Notes: generated by a model from the sequence alone, not told the origin. A stretch of 64,000 bases of DNA from Bradyrhizobium sp. ORS 285 (GCF_900176205.1 NZ_LT859959.1:4795001-4859000), one strand, 5' to 3'. Positions 42,541 through 51,367 are shown, counted from the stretch's first letter. Made by a program: numbers and translations.

Positions 42541-43857
42541 TCAGGCGTCGACGCGCTTGATCGACAGCGACTTCAGGTACGCGGCGGGATCCTCGGGATC
42601 GAACACCTTGCCGTCGAAGAACGTCTCCTTGCCGCGCGACTTGGAGGTCGGGATCTCCGCCACTGGGACGTTCATCTCCTTGGCCGCCTCGCGCCAGATG
42701 TCCTCGCGGTTGACCTTGGCGATCAGCGACTTCGCGTCGAAGCCCGCCTCGTATTTGCCCCAGCGGATATCCTCGGTGATGAACCAGAGGTCGTGGCTCT
42801 GGAACGGATAGGAGGCGAAGTCGCGCCAGTACTTCATGATGTGAGGCGAGTTCTCGACCACCTTGCCGGTGCCGTAGTCGAACTTGCCGGCCGTGCGTCC
42901 GGCGACATCCTCGACCGGACAGTTCATCCACTGCCGCTTCGCCATGATGGTCGCAAGCTCCTGCTTGTTCTCCATCTTGTCCGCCCACTGCTGCGCCTCC
43001 ATGACCGCCATGGTCAGCGCCTTCGCGGCCTTCGGATATTTGTCGACGAAGGCGGCGCGCATTGCGAAGGACTTTTCGGGATGCTTGTTCCAGATCTCGC
43101 CTGTCGTCACCGCGGTGTAGCCGATGCCCTGGTTGACGAGCTGCGCATTCCACGGCTCGCCGACGCAGAAGCAGTCCATGGTGCCGACCTTCATGTTGGC
43201 CACCATCTGCGGCGGCGGCACCACGATGGTCTCGATGTCCTTGTCCGGATCGATACCGCCGGCGGCGAGCCAGTAGCGGATCCACAGGTCGTGGGTGCCG
43301 CCGGGGAAGGTCATCGCCGCCTTCACCGACTTGCCGGAAGCCTTCTTCTTCTCGAGCGCCGCCTTGAACGGCGCGGTGTCGAGGCTGAGCTTGAGGTCGG
43401 CATATTCCTTGGCGACCGAGATGCACTGCGCATCGAGATTGAGCCGCGCCAGGATGTACATCGGCGTCGGCTGATTGTTCTGCGTCACCTTGCCCGACGA
43501 GATCAGATACGGCATCGGGGTCAGGATATGCGCGCCGTCGATGCCGTTGCCTTCGGAGCCCAGCACGAGGTTGTCGCGCGTCGTGCCCCACGAGGCCTGC
43601 TTCTGCACGTCGACATCGGGCATGCCGTATTTGGCGAAGATGCCCTTGTCCTTGGCGACGAACAGCGGACCGGCATCGCTGAGCGCGATGAAGCCGAGCT
43701 TGGCGCTCGTCACTTCCGGCCCGGCGCCTTGCGCGAAGGCGCCACCCGGCAGGTTCAGCTTCGCGGCCGCAAGCAGCGCTGCGGTGCCGGCACCGGCCTT
43801 CAGGAGCTGACGGCGGCTGAGGCCAGAGGAGCGTGCAGGATGGGCGGTCTTCGTCAT
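42541..43857 (-). CDS. nrtA: Nitrate ABC transporter substrate-binding protein (NrtA/CmpA family), Tat signal
   Basis: A 438-residue periplasmic nitrate-binding protein. The N-terminus has a twin-arginine signal (R15-R16 in 'SRRQLLKAG') and an Ala-rich core ending near 'GGAFAQ'. The mature part has the NrtA family blocks 'KLGFIALSDAGPLFVAKDKGIFAKYG' and 'FCVGEPWNAQLVNQG'. The ATG at 43857 directly precedes the Tat signal, so I reject the longer frame. It is the first gene of the nitrate operon, after a leader of about 300 nt. A bicarbonate-binding CmpA protein is the alternative, but nasC, flp and bjgb downstream favour nitrate. Confidence 0.9.
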   Translation of the reverse strand: MTKTAHPARSSGLSRRQLLKAGAGTAALLAAAKLNLPGGAFAQGAGPEVTSAKLGFIALSDAGPLFVAKDKGIFAKYGMPDVDVQKQASWGTTRDNLVLGSEGNGIDGAHILTPMPYLISSGKVTQNNQPTPMYILARLNLDAQCISVAKEYADLKLSLDTAPFKAALEKKKASGKSVKAAMTFPGGTHDLWIRYWLAAGGIDPDKDIETIVVPPPQMVANMKVGTMDCFCVGEPWNAQLVNQGIGYTAVTTGEIWNKHPEKSFAMRAAFVDKYPKAAKALTMAVMEAQQWADKMENKQELATIMAKRQWMNCPVEDVAGRTAGKFDYGTGKVVENSPHIMKYWRDFASYPFQSHDLWFITEDIRWGKYEAGFDAKSLIAKVNREDIWREAAKEMNVPVAEIPTSKSRGKETFFDGKVFDPEDPAAYLKSLSIKRVDA

Positions 43858-44132
43858 GAGTGCAGTCGTCCTTGTCTGAAAAGCGCTCGGTGGATGGAAG
43901 GCCCGTCCAGGCACCGCGTGGTCGCGCACAGGGGCGCGTTCCGAGGAGAGCCTCGGAGGGGGCAGCGTCGGATGTCGGATGGGGTTTGCGCAGACGGCAT
44001 CGATGGCGTCGAAGCCATCTATTCAAGCTTCATGCCAAGGAGCGAGGAAAGCAGAAGCCTCGACTAATCAAGAGGCTAGGCAAATCGGCAGGACGCTTTG
44101 GAGGCTCGCGGCCGCTCGTAAAATTTGCGATT
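43858..44132 (-). promoter_or_regulatory. Leader/promoter region of the nitrate operon
   Basis: The gap upstream of nrtA holds several inverted repeats on the minus strand: AGCCTC..GAGGCT near 44050-44080, GATGGC-TTCGAC-GCCATC at 44002-44019 with a six-base loop, and CCGAGG-CTCT-CCTCGG near 43940-43958. Nitrate operons of this group are often controlled by NasT antitermination of such leaders. TTGGCATGAAGCTTGA at about 44023-44038 resembles a sigma-54 site but has GA instead of GC at -12. Neither control mode is proven. Confidence 0.45.
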
Positions 44133-44167
44133 CGCCCACTTCCTGTGCGTTGCACAAGAAGTGGGCG
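44133..44167 (-). terminator. Terminator of the intradiol dioxygenase gene
   Basis: The arms CGCCCACTTC and GAAGTGGGCG, plus an inner TGTGC/GCACA pair, form a long, nearly perfect hairpin 14 bp after the dioxygenase stop codon. On the minus strand it is followed by AATCGCAAATTTT, a weak T tract. Confidence 0.7.
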
Positions 44168-44180
44168 GAGCGTTCAGACC

Positions 44181-45101
44181 CTACTCCGCTGCCTCGCTCT
44201 TGGTATCCGACAGCATCGGCTTCGGAGCGATCCCGGCGCCGGGCTTCATGCGGAATTCGTAAGTCATCAGGTGCCAGGGCGCCGCCGCAAGCTTGCCATC
44301 GGGCATCACCGGATCGGTGCGCTGTTCGACCTGCGCGATCAGTTCATCCTTCACGCCGAACACCACGTCACTGTCGAGATAGGCGTCGCCGCCGATGAAG
44401 ACATGGGTGACGAGCGGCTCATGACCCTTGGCGTCGACCAGGAAGTGCACATGGGCCGGCCGCATCGGATGACGCCCGCTGCCCACGATCATCTGCCCCA
44501 CAGGACCATCGGTCGGGATCGGATAGCTGCAGGGCAGGATGGTGCGGAAGAAGAAGCGTCCCTCGGCATCGGTGATGAAGCGCGCCCGCGACGACGGGCC
44601 GTCCGAGGCATAATCGGGCCGCTGCGAGTCGTAGAAGCCTTCATCGTCAGCATGCCAGACATCGACCGACGCGCCCGCCAAAGGCGCGCCGGAGAGATTG
44701 GTGACGCGGGTCTGCACGAACATCTTCTCGCCCTTCAGGTCCGCGGAAATGTCCGTGCCATGAGGCGTCACCTTGTGCTCGCCGACATAGAACGGGCCGA
44801 GCACGGTGGTCTCCGTCGCTCCTGCCCGGTCGCGGTGATTGATGGCATCGACCAGCATCGACACGCCGAGCACGTCGGACAGCAGGATGAACTCCTGCCG
44901 GCTCGCGGTGCAGGTCTGGCCGGTGCGGGTGAGGAAGTCGATCGCAGTGGCCCATTCGTCGAATGTCAAATTCGTCCGGCGCACATAGTCGTGCAGCGAC
45001 CTGACGAGCTCCTGCAGCAGAACCTTCGTACGCGCGTCCGGCGTGCCGTCGAAGCTGGCGGCGACAGCGTTCGTGAGCTCGCCTTCGTTGAATTGTGTCA
45101 T
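44181..45101 (-). CDS. Intradiol ring-cleavage dioxygenase (hydroxyquinol/catechol 1,2-dioxygenase)
   Basis: A 306-residue non-haem Fe(III) dioxygenase. The four iron ligands can be placed: Y157 in 'DEGFYDSQ', Y193 in 'CSYPIP', and H217 and H219 in 'RPAHVHF'. The N-terminal helical dimer domain (1-105) is of the catechol/hydroxyquinol type. It cleaves a catechol or hydroxyquinol ring between the hydroxyls to a muconate or maleylacetate. 'HLMTYEFRM' near the end is typical of hydroxyquinol enzymes, so that substrate is slightly favoured. GGGAGGA precedes the ATG at 45101. No maleylacetate reductase is nearby. It is divergent from a serine hydrolase gene with 150 bp between. Confidence 0.9.
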   Translation of the reverse strand: MTQFNEGELTNAVAASFDGTPDARTKVLLQELVRSLHDYVRRTNLTFDEWATAIDFLTRTGQTCTASRQEFILLSDVLGVSMLVDAINHRDRAGATETTVLGPFYVGEHKVTPHGTDISADLKGEKMFVQTRVTNLSGAPLAGASVDVWHADDEGFYDSQRPDYASDGPSSRARFITDAEGRFFFRTILPCSYPIPTDGPVGQMIVGSGRHPMRPAHVHFLVDAKGHEPLVTHVFIGGDAYLDSDVVFGVKDELIAQVEQRTDPVMPDGKLAAAPWHLMTYEFRMKPGAGIAPKPMLSDTKSEAAE

Positions 45102-45251
45102 GGCCAATCCTCCCTGCGCAAAGGGTACACGAGGCATCCCTGGCCTGCCATTGGAAGTGGGGCGTTTTTCGGCTATCACCCGGCTCAAATGGCCGTGCGC
45201 ATGATGCTCGCGCGAGTCCTCGAAAAACCAGATCACAGCGGAGACGTCCCG

Positions 45252-46526
45252 ATGCTCGCCCCGACACCTGCCTCGCCCGAAACCGTCGGCATGTCGAAAG
45301 CCGCGCTCGCGCGCATCGATGCGCATCTGCAGCAGCGCTATGTCGACGCCGGCCGTTTTCCGGGCGCCCAGCTGATGGTCTATCGCCGCGGCAAGATCGT
45401 GCATCAGAGCTCGCTCGGCTATGCCGATGTCGAGCGCAAGGTGCCGGTGACGGACCAGACGATCTACCGCATCTATTCGATGACCAAGCCGATCACCTCC
45501 GTCGCCTTCATGATGCTGGTCGAGGAAGGCAAGGTCGCATTGGACGAGCCGGTCGCGAAATACATTCCTGAGTGGAAGAATCTCGGCGTGTTCGTCGCCG
45601 GCACGGCGCCGGCCTTCATCAGCCGGCCGCCGACGCGGCCGATGCTGATCGTCGACCTGCTGCGCCACACGTCGGGACTGACCTACGGCTTCCAGCAGCG
45701 CTCCAACGTCGATGCCGCCTATCGCGACGTCAAGATCGGCGCGGTCGAGAAGGCCGGCACGCTGCAATCGATGATCGATGACCTCGCGAAGATTCCGCTG
45801 GAGTTCTCGCCGGGCGAGGCCTGGAACTACTCGGTCTCGACCGACGTCGTCGGCTATCTCGTCGGCAAGATTGCCGACAAGCCATTCGAGCAGTTCCTGA
45901 AGGAGCGCATCTTCGAGCCGCTCGGGATGACAGATACCGATTTCCACGTCCCGGCGGCCAAGGCGCACCGGCTGGCGGCGTGCTACTCGGCCGATCCCGC
46001 CGGCATGATGTCGTTCCATGCCGCCGACCGTAAGGGCGGCCTGACCTTGCAGGACGATCCCGCCACCAGCACGTTCCTCAGCCCGCCCGACTTCATCTCC
46101 GGCGGCGGCGGCCTGTGCGCGACGACGGCAGACTATCTCACCTTCTGCCGGGCGCTGATCAATGGCGGCGAGCTCGGCGGCGTCCGGCTGCTCGGGCCGA
46201 AGACGTTGAAGCTGATGACCTCGAACCATCTGCCGGGCGGCGTCGACCTGCCGGCGCTGTCGCGCTCGATGTTTGCGGAAGCGGCGTATAACGGCATCGG
46301 CTTCGGGCTCGGCTTCTCGGTGACGATGGACCCGGCCAAGACGCTGATCGCCGGCAGCGCCGGCGAGTACGCCTGGGGCGGCGCGGCCTCGACCGCGTTC
46401 TGGATCGACCCGGCTGAAGAGCTGATCACGATCTTCATGACCCAGGTGCTGCCGTCCAGCGCCTACCCGATCCGCCGCGAGCTGCGCTCGATGGTGTATG
46501 CCGCGATCAGCGAGAGCAACGTCTAG
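45252..46526 (+). CDS. Serine hydrolase, class C beta-lactamase fold
   Basis: A 424-residue beta-lactamase-family hydrolase. The catalytic S-x-x-K motif is S76-M-T-K79, and the Tyr of the second motif is Y193 in 'WNYSVST'. 'LLRHTSGLTYGF' is a family landmark. No signal peptide is seen, which argues for a cytoplasmic esterase or lactonase (EstB-like) rather than an antibiotic-degrading enzyme. The ATG at 45252 has GGAG 8 bp upstream; an in-frame ATG at 45189 is also possible. Divergence from the ring-cleavage dioxygenase suggests, but does not prove, a linked role in aromatic ester or lactone use. Confidence 0.87.
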   Translation: MLAPTPASPETVGMSKAALARIDAHLQQRYVDAGRFPGAQLMVYRRGKIVHQSSLGYADVERKVPVTDQTIYRIYSMTKPITSVAFMMLVEEGKVALDEPVAKYIPEWKNLGVFVAGTAPAFISRPPTRPMLIVDLLRHTSGLTYGFQQRSNVDAAYRDVKIGAVEKAGTLQSMIDDLAKIPLEFSPGEAWNYSVSTDVVGYLVGKIADKPFEQFLKERIFEPLGMTDTDFHVPAAKAHRLAACYSADPAGMMSFHAADRKGGLTLQDDPATSTFLSPPDFISGGGGLCATTADYLTFCRALINGGELGGVRLLGPKTLKLMTSNHLPGGVDLPALSRSMFAEAAYNGIGFGLGFSVTMDPAKTLIAGSAGEYAWGGAASTAFWIDPAEELITIFMTQVLPSSAYPIRRELRSMVYAAISESNV

Positions 46527-46764
46527 GAGTTGCTGTGGCGCGAAAGCCGCTACAGGAACCGAGGGATCGTCACGCATTGAGCTTGGCGCGCACGTGCCGG
46601 GCTCCTATGCTGACAAGGATGTGAACGGCCGGTAACGCAAAGCAATTGCGGATGCGGCCGCCGCAGCCTGATATCCGCTCGCTGCAGACGTTCACCTCCG
46701 CGCCCTTGCATCTGTCCTTCCCCGGCGCCGGACGGCGATCGCCAACGCCACCAACGGGGCCTAC

Positions 46765-48279
46765 GTGCCGAAGCTTTCCCTGCCTGTCCGGCTTGCGCTT
46801 CTGGTCGCAGGGACCACGCTGCCGCTCATCCTGTTCGCGGGCGGGATCGTCTTCCACAACTACATGCAGGACCGCAACGAGGCGCGGCAGCGGGTGCTCG
46901 ACACCGTGCGCAGCATCCGCCTGACGCTCGATGCGGAGATGCAGCGCATGACCGGCGGCATCCAGGTCCTGGCCCTCACCGATGCGTTGAAGACCGGCGA
47001 TTTCGAGCGCTTCCGTCCGATTGCGATGGGCTTTCTCGAGCAGTACGGCAAGGACGGCACGATCCTCGTTGCCGATCGCGAGGGACACCAGCTGTTCTCC
47101 TCGGCGACCACGGATACGGCTCACCTGCCGCTGCGCAGCAACCGCGAGATCACCCAGCGGGTGTTCGAGACGCGGCAGCCGCAATATTCCGACCTGTTCT
47201 ACGGCATCGTGAAGAAGAGCCTGATCGTCACCGTCGAGGTGCCGGTGTTTCGCGACGGCCAGGTCATCTACGACATCTCGTTCAGCCCACCGATCGCGAT
47301 GTTTCAGACCATCCTGGAAAAGCAGCTGCCGAGTGCGGACTGGACGTTGTCGCTACTGGACCGCCAGGCCACGGTGTTTGCGCGCGTCCCCAATCCGGCA
47401 GCGACGATCGGCAAGAAGGCGTCGCCGACGGTGATCGATCACATGATGAGCGAGCACGAGGCGACGCTGTCGAGCCTCTCGCTCGAAGGCGTGCCGCTGC
47501 TGTCGAGCTTCACCCATTCCACGCTGACCGGCTGGATCATCGGCGCCGGGATCAGCGAGACCTCGCTGGTGGCGCCGCTGTGGCGCAACCTCGCCATCAC
47601 CAGCCTGATCGGCGGCATCATGCTGGCGATTGGCCTTGCCTTCGCGGTTCGGATGGCGACGACGATCGCGCGCGCCGAGATGTTGCATGACCTGCTGATC
47701 GAGGAGCTCAACCATCGCGTCAAGAACACGCTGGCGATCCTGCAGGCGATTGCAGTTCAGACCTTCCGCAGCGCCAGCCGGCACGAGCGCGAGAAGTTCG
47801 AGGGGCGGCTCGGCGCGCTGGCGGAAGCGCACAACCTGCTCAGCAAGGAGAAATGGCAGGGCTCTGAGCTCGAGGACGTCATCGGCCGCGTGCTCAAGCC
47901 CTACCGGCTGAACAATCCGGAGCGCATCCGTATCTCCGGTCCGAAGGCCGCGCTGTCGCCGCGGCTCGCGGTCGTGCTGTCGATGATCGTGCATGAGATC
48001 GCGACCAACGCGGCCAAGTACGGCGCACTATCCAACGACACCGGCACGGTCGATCTATCCTGGGAATTCACTCCGGCGGATGCGGTCAAGAAGCTGCCGG
48101 CGCGGCTGCGGCTGGTGTGGCAGGAGACCGGCGGCCCGGTGGTGTCGGCGCCGATCCAGCGCGGCTTCGGCTCGCGACTGATCGAGCGCAGCGCACGCGA
48201 CCAGCTCGGCGGCGAAGCCACCGTCGACTTCCTGCCGCCCGGCGTCGTCTACACCATCAGCTGCAAGCTCGACGATTGA
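46765..48279 (+). CDS. Sensor histidine kinase, HisKA_2/HWE type
   Basis: A 504-residue membrane kinase. The N-terminal helix is at about 6-28, a periplasmic dCache-like sensor domain follows (about 35-265), then a second helix at about 272-295. The phospho-acceptor H317 is in 'EELNHRVKNTLAILQAI', diagnostic of HisKA_2/HWE kinases, and the ATPase domain has the N-box 'MIVHEIATNAAKYGAL' and 'GFGSRLIERSA'. The start is GTG at 46765. No response regulator is adjacent. In alphaproteobacteria many such orphans feed the PhyR general stress response. The signal is unknown. Confidence 0.9.
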   Translation: MPKLSLPVRLALLVAGTTLPLILFAGGIVFHNYMQDRNEARQRVLDTVRSIRLTLDAEMQRMTGGIQVLALTDALKTGDFERFRPIAMGFLEQYGKDGTILVADREGHQLFSSATTDTAHLPLRSNREITQRVFETRQPQYSDLFYGIVKKSLIVTVEVPVFRDGQVIYDISFSPPIAMFQTILEKQLPSADWTLSLLDRQATVFARVPNPAATIGKKASPTVIDHMMSEHEATLSSLSLEGVPLLSSFTHSTLTGWIIGAGISETSLVAPLWRNLAITSLIGGIMLAIGLAFAVRMATTIARAEMLHDLLIEELNHRVKNTLAILQAIAVQTFRSASRHEREKFEGRLGALAEAHNLLSKEKWQGSELEDVIGRVLKPYRLNNPERIRISGPKAALSPRLAVVLSMIVHEIATNAAKYGALSNDTGTVDLSWEFTPADAVKKLPARLRLVWQETGGPVVSAPIQRGFGSRLIERSARDQLGGEATVDFLPPGVVYTISCKLDD

Positions 48280-48294
48280 GCCGCATCTGGACGC

Positions 48295-49029
48295 TTAGCC
48301 GAACCTCTGCAGCGCCGGGAAGGTCTCGAGCAGCCAGATGCTGAAGGTCGACACCGCGCCGGTGAGAAAGCCGATACCCGTCACGATCATCAACACGCCC
48401 ATCGCCCGCTCGACATTCACGAGATGGCCCCGCATCCGCATGAACAGCGCGGAGAACTGCTCGATCATAAAGGCGGCGACCAGGAAAGGGATGCCGAGGC
48501 CGGCGGAGTAGACCGCCAGCAGCCCGGCGCCCTTGGCGACCGTCGACTCCGCGGCGGCGATCGAGAGGATCGCTGCCAGGATCGGGCCGATGCACGGCGT
48601 CCAGCCGAACGCGAAGGCGAGCCCCATGACATAGGCGCCCCACAGACCGACCGGCTTCGGAATCGGCAGCCGCCCCTCGCGCATCAGGAAAGCGATCCGG
48701 GTCAGTCCGAGGAAGTGCAGGCCCATGACGATGATGACGATGCCGGCGAGGATCGACAATTGCTCGGACCAGGCGCGGATCAGGACGCCGATCAGCGAGG
48801 CGCTGGCGCCGAGCATCACGAACACGGTCGAGAAGCCGAGCACGAACAGCCCGGCCGAGATCATCACCGCGCGGCGCGACGCCGCGGGCGGCTCCTCGCT
48901 CTCGATATGCTCGATCGTGGCGCCGGTGAGATACACCAGATAAGGCGGAACCAGCGGCAGGACGCAGGGCGACAGGAAGCTCACCAGGCCGGCGATGAAG
49001 GCCGCCGGAATCGATACGTTCTGAATCAT
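48295..49029 (-). CDS. ccdA: CcdA-like cytochrome c biogenesis/thiol transfer membrane protein
   Basis: A 244-residue protein with six or seven membrane helices. The redox cysteines are in 'FLSPCVLPLVPPYLVYLTG' (first helix) and 'AFGWTPCIGPILAAIL' (fourth), the CcdA/DsbD pattern. It carries reducing equivalents from cytoplasmic thioredoxin to the periplasm for cytochrome c assembly or related thiol chemistry. The ATG at 49029 is just before the first helix; the longer frame begins in non-hydrophobic residues. It is convergent with the histidine kinase, and no thioredoxin-like partner gene is adjacent. Confidence 0.9.
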   Translation of the reverse strand: MIQNVSIPAAFIAGLVSFLSPCVLPLVPPYLVYLTGATIEHIESEEPPAASRRAVMISAGLFVLGFSTVFVMLGASASLIGVLIRAWSEQLSILAGIVIIVMGLHFLGLTRIAFLMREGRLPIPKPVGLWGAYVMGLAFAFGWTPCIGPILAAILSIAAAESTVAKGAGLLAVYSAGLGIPFLVAAFMIEQFSALFMRMRGHLVNVERAMGVLMIVTGIGFLTGAVSTFSIWLLETFPALQRFG

Positions 49030-49379
49030 GCAAGTCCCGCGATACGCCCCATGAGCATCCTGACGCCGGGGGCACGACGGCTTCATGCCGCCGATGCGGG
49101 GAATACGCAACAGAGGCGCCGAAGTTACGGCGGTCGGCGGCGGGCTGTTGGCGTCAGCGAAGCGCCGGGATTGCGAGGGAGGGCCGTCAGGTTGGAGTGA
49201 TCAGACCGCGCGCTCGACCCGAGTCTATAAGAATCGCCCGATACGGTCGCGGTTGCCGGGGACGATGCCGGTGGAAAAGATCGGCTCACCGTCTGACGGG
49301 CCGCCGCGTGCCCCTCACAGCGCGATCACGGCATATCACGAATGCGCCAAATGCACCTTTGTGCACATAACGAACTATG
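49030..49379. other. 350-bp intergenic region
   Basis: It separates ccdA (start side) from the 88-residue protein gene (stop side). ATGTGCAC-AAAG-GTGCATTT at 49349-49367 on the minus strand could be a weak terminator for the small gene. The ccdA promoter should be near 49050-49150, but no clear boxes are seen. Confidence 0.4.
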
Positions 49380-49646
49380 CTACTTCACCACTCGCAGCAG
49401 CGGCTGACGGCGCTGGCCCGGCTGCAGCTTCGGATCGCGCAGCTTGTCCGGGTTGTCAGATTGGACCATCTCATCGCACAGCGACTTCAGATCGTCTTCG
49501 CTCAAGCGGTTCAGCTTCATGCGCAGATCGAGGATCGCCACCGAAATCAAATGCGCCGATTCGCGGTTGCCGGTCGCGACGAGAGTCGCACGGCATTGCT
49601 CCAGGGACGCGAGCACTGCAAGCATTTGGTCATCTGAATGGGCCAC
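49380..49646 (-). CDS. Small hypothetical protein (88 aa)
   Basis: An 88-residue protein I cannot name. It begins 'MAHSDDQMLAVLASLEQCRATLVATGNRESAHLISVAILDLRMKLNRLSEDDL' and is mainly two amphipathic helices with a basic C-terminus ('KLQPGQRRQPLLRVVK'). No signal peptide or membrane segment is visible. The start is GTG at 49646 with GGAACG about 8 bp upstream. The helix pair and conserved-looking hydrophobic spacing suggest a small cytoplasmic protein-binding factor. A 20-residue peptide frame ends 15 bp upstream. Confidence 0.7.
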   Translation of the reverse strand: MAHSDDQMLAVLASLEQCRATLVATGNRESAHLISVAILDLRMKLNRLSEDDLKSLCDEMVQSDNPDKLRDPKLQPGQRRQPLLRVVK

Positions 49647-49661
49647 GGGCGTCGTTCCGTT

Positions 49662-49724
49662 CTAGCGTGCGGCGAGATGGAGCCGAGCAAATCCCGACTC
49701 GCGGATGGCTTTCCAATACGTCAT
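49662..49724 (-). CDS. Possible 20-residue leader peptide upstream of the 88-aa gene
   Basis: The peptide runs from MTYWKAIRESGF to HLAAR and has a strong ribosome binding site (GGGGAGCAACAG just before the ATG at 49724). It stops 15 bp before the start of the 88-residue gene on the same strand, so the two would be co-translated. There is no run of codons typical of classical attenuation. This is a candidate only, based on the binding site and spacing. Confidence 0.4.
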   Translation of the reverse strand: MTYWKAIRESGFARLHLAAR

Positions 49725-50134
49725 CTGTTGCTCCCCGTCCGCGCTCCCCATGCGGCTTTGCCGCGCGCCTCGTCCGAAGCCGTCCCACCGGCCTCTGCGC
49801 GCGTAACCACACGAGGACGCAGCGTCGATCACCGGGATTCGATGAGTCAGCGCCACCATCCGTTCATCAAGATAGCATGACGCATGGTCATCTTCGAATA
49901 CCATTTCGCTGTGGTCGACGCAAAAACCATCGCTGTCCGGGACGATTCGCGCTAAGCGTGTCCCTGGCATACATGGTGTGTACCCCTGCGCATCTGCAGG
50001 TGGTACAACCATGCTGCAAATGTGAGAGGTCGAAAGACTCATCTCGCGCGTCAATGTCTCAACCAATCCATGGCGCAAACGCCGCCATGTTCCGTAGTTC
50101 ATCGGTGTCACTCTAGCAGGCGGAGAGAGCTTGT
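49725..50134. other. Divergent intergenic region before the lysR gene
   Basis: About 410 bp hold no convincing gene. The sequence is less GC-rich near 49870-50060 and should hold promoters for the small-protein gene and for lysR. No clear LysR box (T-N11-A) or -35/-10 pair was assigned. Confidence 0.35.
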
Positions 50135-51367
50135 ATGCGCGTTGCGGCGGAACGGGGCGTTCCTCAGGAGGAACGCAAGGAGGCAGTTGCCCCCCAGGTG
50201 ACCCCTCAGGTGACCCTGGCGCCGGCCGCGCATGACGATTCGTCTGCAGCACCGAGTACCCGCGGGGACCAGGGCCGCGATGATGCCGCGACCGGTCCCG
50301 CTCCGGGCAAGGCGCCCGCGCGCTCCGCTGCGACTCGCGCCGCGCCGGCCAAGGGAGCGCTCAGCAAATCGGCGCTGGCCAGTCTCACCGATTGGGATGC
50401 TGCGCGGATCTTCCTCGAGGTCGTCAGGGCCGGCAGCTTCCGCTCCGCCGCCGAACGCCTGACGCTCTCGATCAATGCGGTCCGGCGGCGCATCGATGAT
50501 TTCGAGCGGCAGATCGGCGCGACGCTGTTCACGCGCGACGTTCATGGCGCGCGGCTGACCGACGAAGGCGCGCTGGTGGTCTCCGCAGTCGAACGCATGG
50601 AAGCCGCTTCCTTTGAGCTGCTGCGCGCCGGCGACGGACTTGCCGGCGCAGCCTCCGGCGAGGTCCGCGTCGCCGTCACCGAGGGCCTCGGCACGTTCTG
50701 GCTCGCGCCACGTCTGGTGGAATTCCAGCAGAGCTTTCCGAACGTGATGGTCGACCTGTACTGCGCGATGCGCTCGGCCGACGTGTCGCGTCACGAGGCC
50801 GACGTCGCCATCCATCTGTCACGGCCGGCGGCGCTCGACGTCAAGCTGGTCCGGCTCGGCCGCATGCACCTGATGTGTTTTGCCAGCGAGAAATATCTCG
50901 AAACGTATGGCACACCGAAGACGATTGACGAGCTGGTGAAACACCGGTTGGTTCTGCAAGTCGCAGATGAAGCGGCGGCCAATGCAGCTTTCGCGACCAT
51001 CTTCCCCGGCTATGAGCAGCGTGACCTGATCGCGATGACCACGAATGTCTCCAGTGCCAATTATTGGGCCGTCGCCCACGGCGCCGGTATTGGAGTATTC
51101 CCAACCTACGCGAGCGCCTTGGGCGGGAAGATCGTCCCCCTGGAGGTCGACCTGAAGTGGTCCTACGACATCTGGTTGTCCTACCACGCCACCACCGGGC
51201 GCATCCCTAGGGTGCGCCACATGATCGACTGGCTTGTGGAGGCTTTTAACCCTGGCAAATACCCGTGGTTTAAAGACGAATTCATTCATCCACAGCAACT
51301 TAAAACAGTATATATGGGTGAACCCCTGACCCATCTATTCGGGGGATTTCCGACGGAAGGACGGTAA
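50135..51367 (+). CDS. LysR family transcriptional regulator with long N-terminal extension
   Basis: A 410-residue regulator, about 100 longer than usual. The first 80 residues are Ala/Pro-rich and likely disordered. The winged helix follows at about 85-145 ('WDAARIFLEVVRAGSFRSAAERLTLSINAVRRRIDDFERQIGATLFTR'), then a standard ligand-binding domain, and a C-terminal addition of about 40 residues ('GKYPWFKDEFIHPQQLK..'). The start is uncertain; a GTG in the extension is possible, but no ATG occurs near the helix-turn-helix. An XRE regulator gene begins 7 bp downstream, so they are co-transcribed. The target is unknown. Confidence 0.88.
   Translation: MRVAAERGVPQEERKEAVAPQVTPQVTLAPAAHDDSSAAPSTRGDQGRDDAATGPAPGKAPARSAATRAAPAKGALSKSALASLTDWDAARIFLEVVRAGSFRSAAERLTLSINAVRRRIDDFERQIGATLFTRDVHGARLTDEGALVVSAVERMEAASFELLRAGDGLAGAASGEVRVAVTEGLGTFWLAPRLVEFQQSFPNVMVDLYCAMRSADVSRHEADVAIHLSRPAALDVKLVRLGRMHLMCFASEKYLETYGTPKTIDELVKHRLVLQVADEAAANAAFATIFPGYEQRDLIAMTTNVSSANYWAVAHGAGIGVFPTYASALGGKIVPLEVDLKWSYDIWLSYHATTGRIPRVRHMIDWLVEAFNPGKYPWFKDEFIHPQQLKTVYMGEPLTHLFGGFPTEGR

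Noticed and set aside
43860..45251. Upstream extension of the serine hydrolase frame
   Set aside because: The frame is open only because it is antisense to the dioxygenase and the leader; the hydrolase homology begins near 45252.
45102..46577. Upstream extension of the dioxygenase frame into the hydrolase gene
   Set aside because: Antisense to the hydrolase; the dioxygenase has a strong ribosome binding site and a normal length from 45101.
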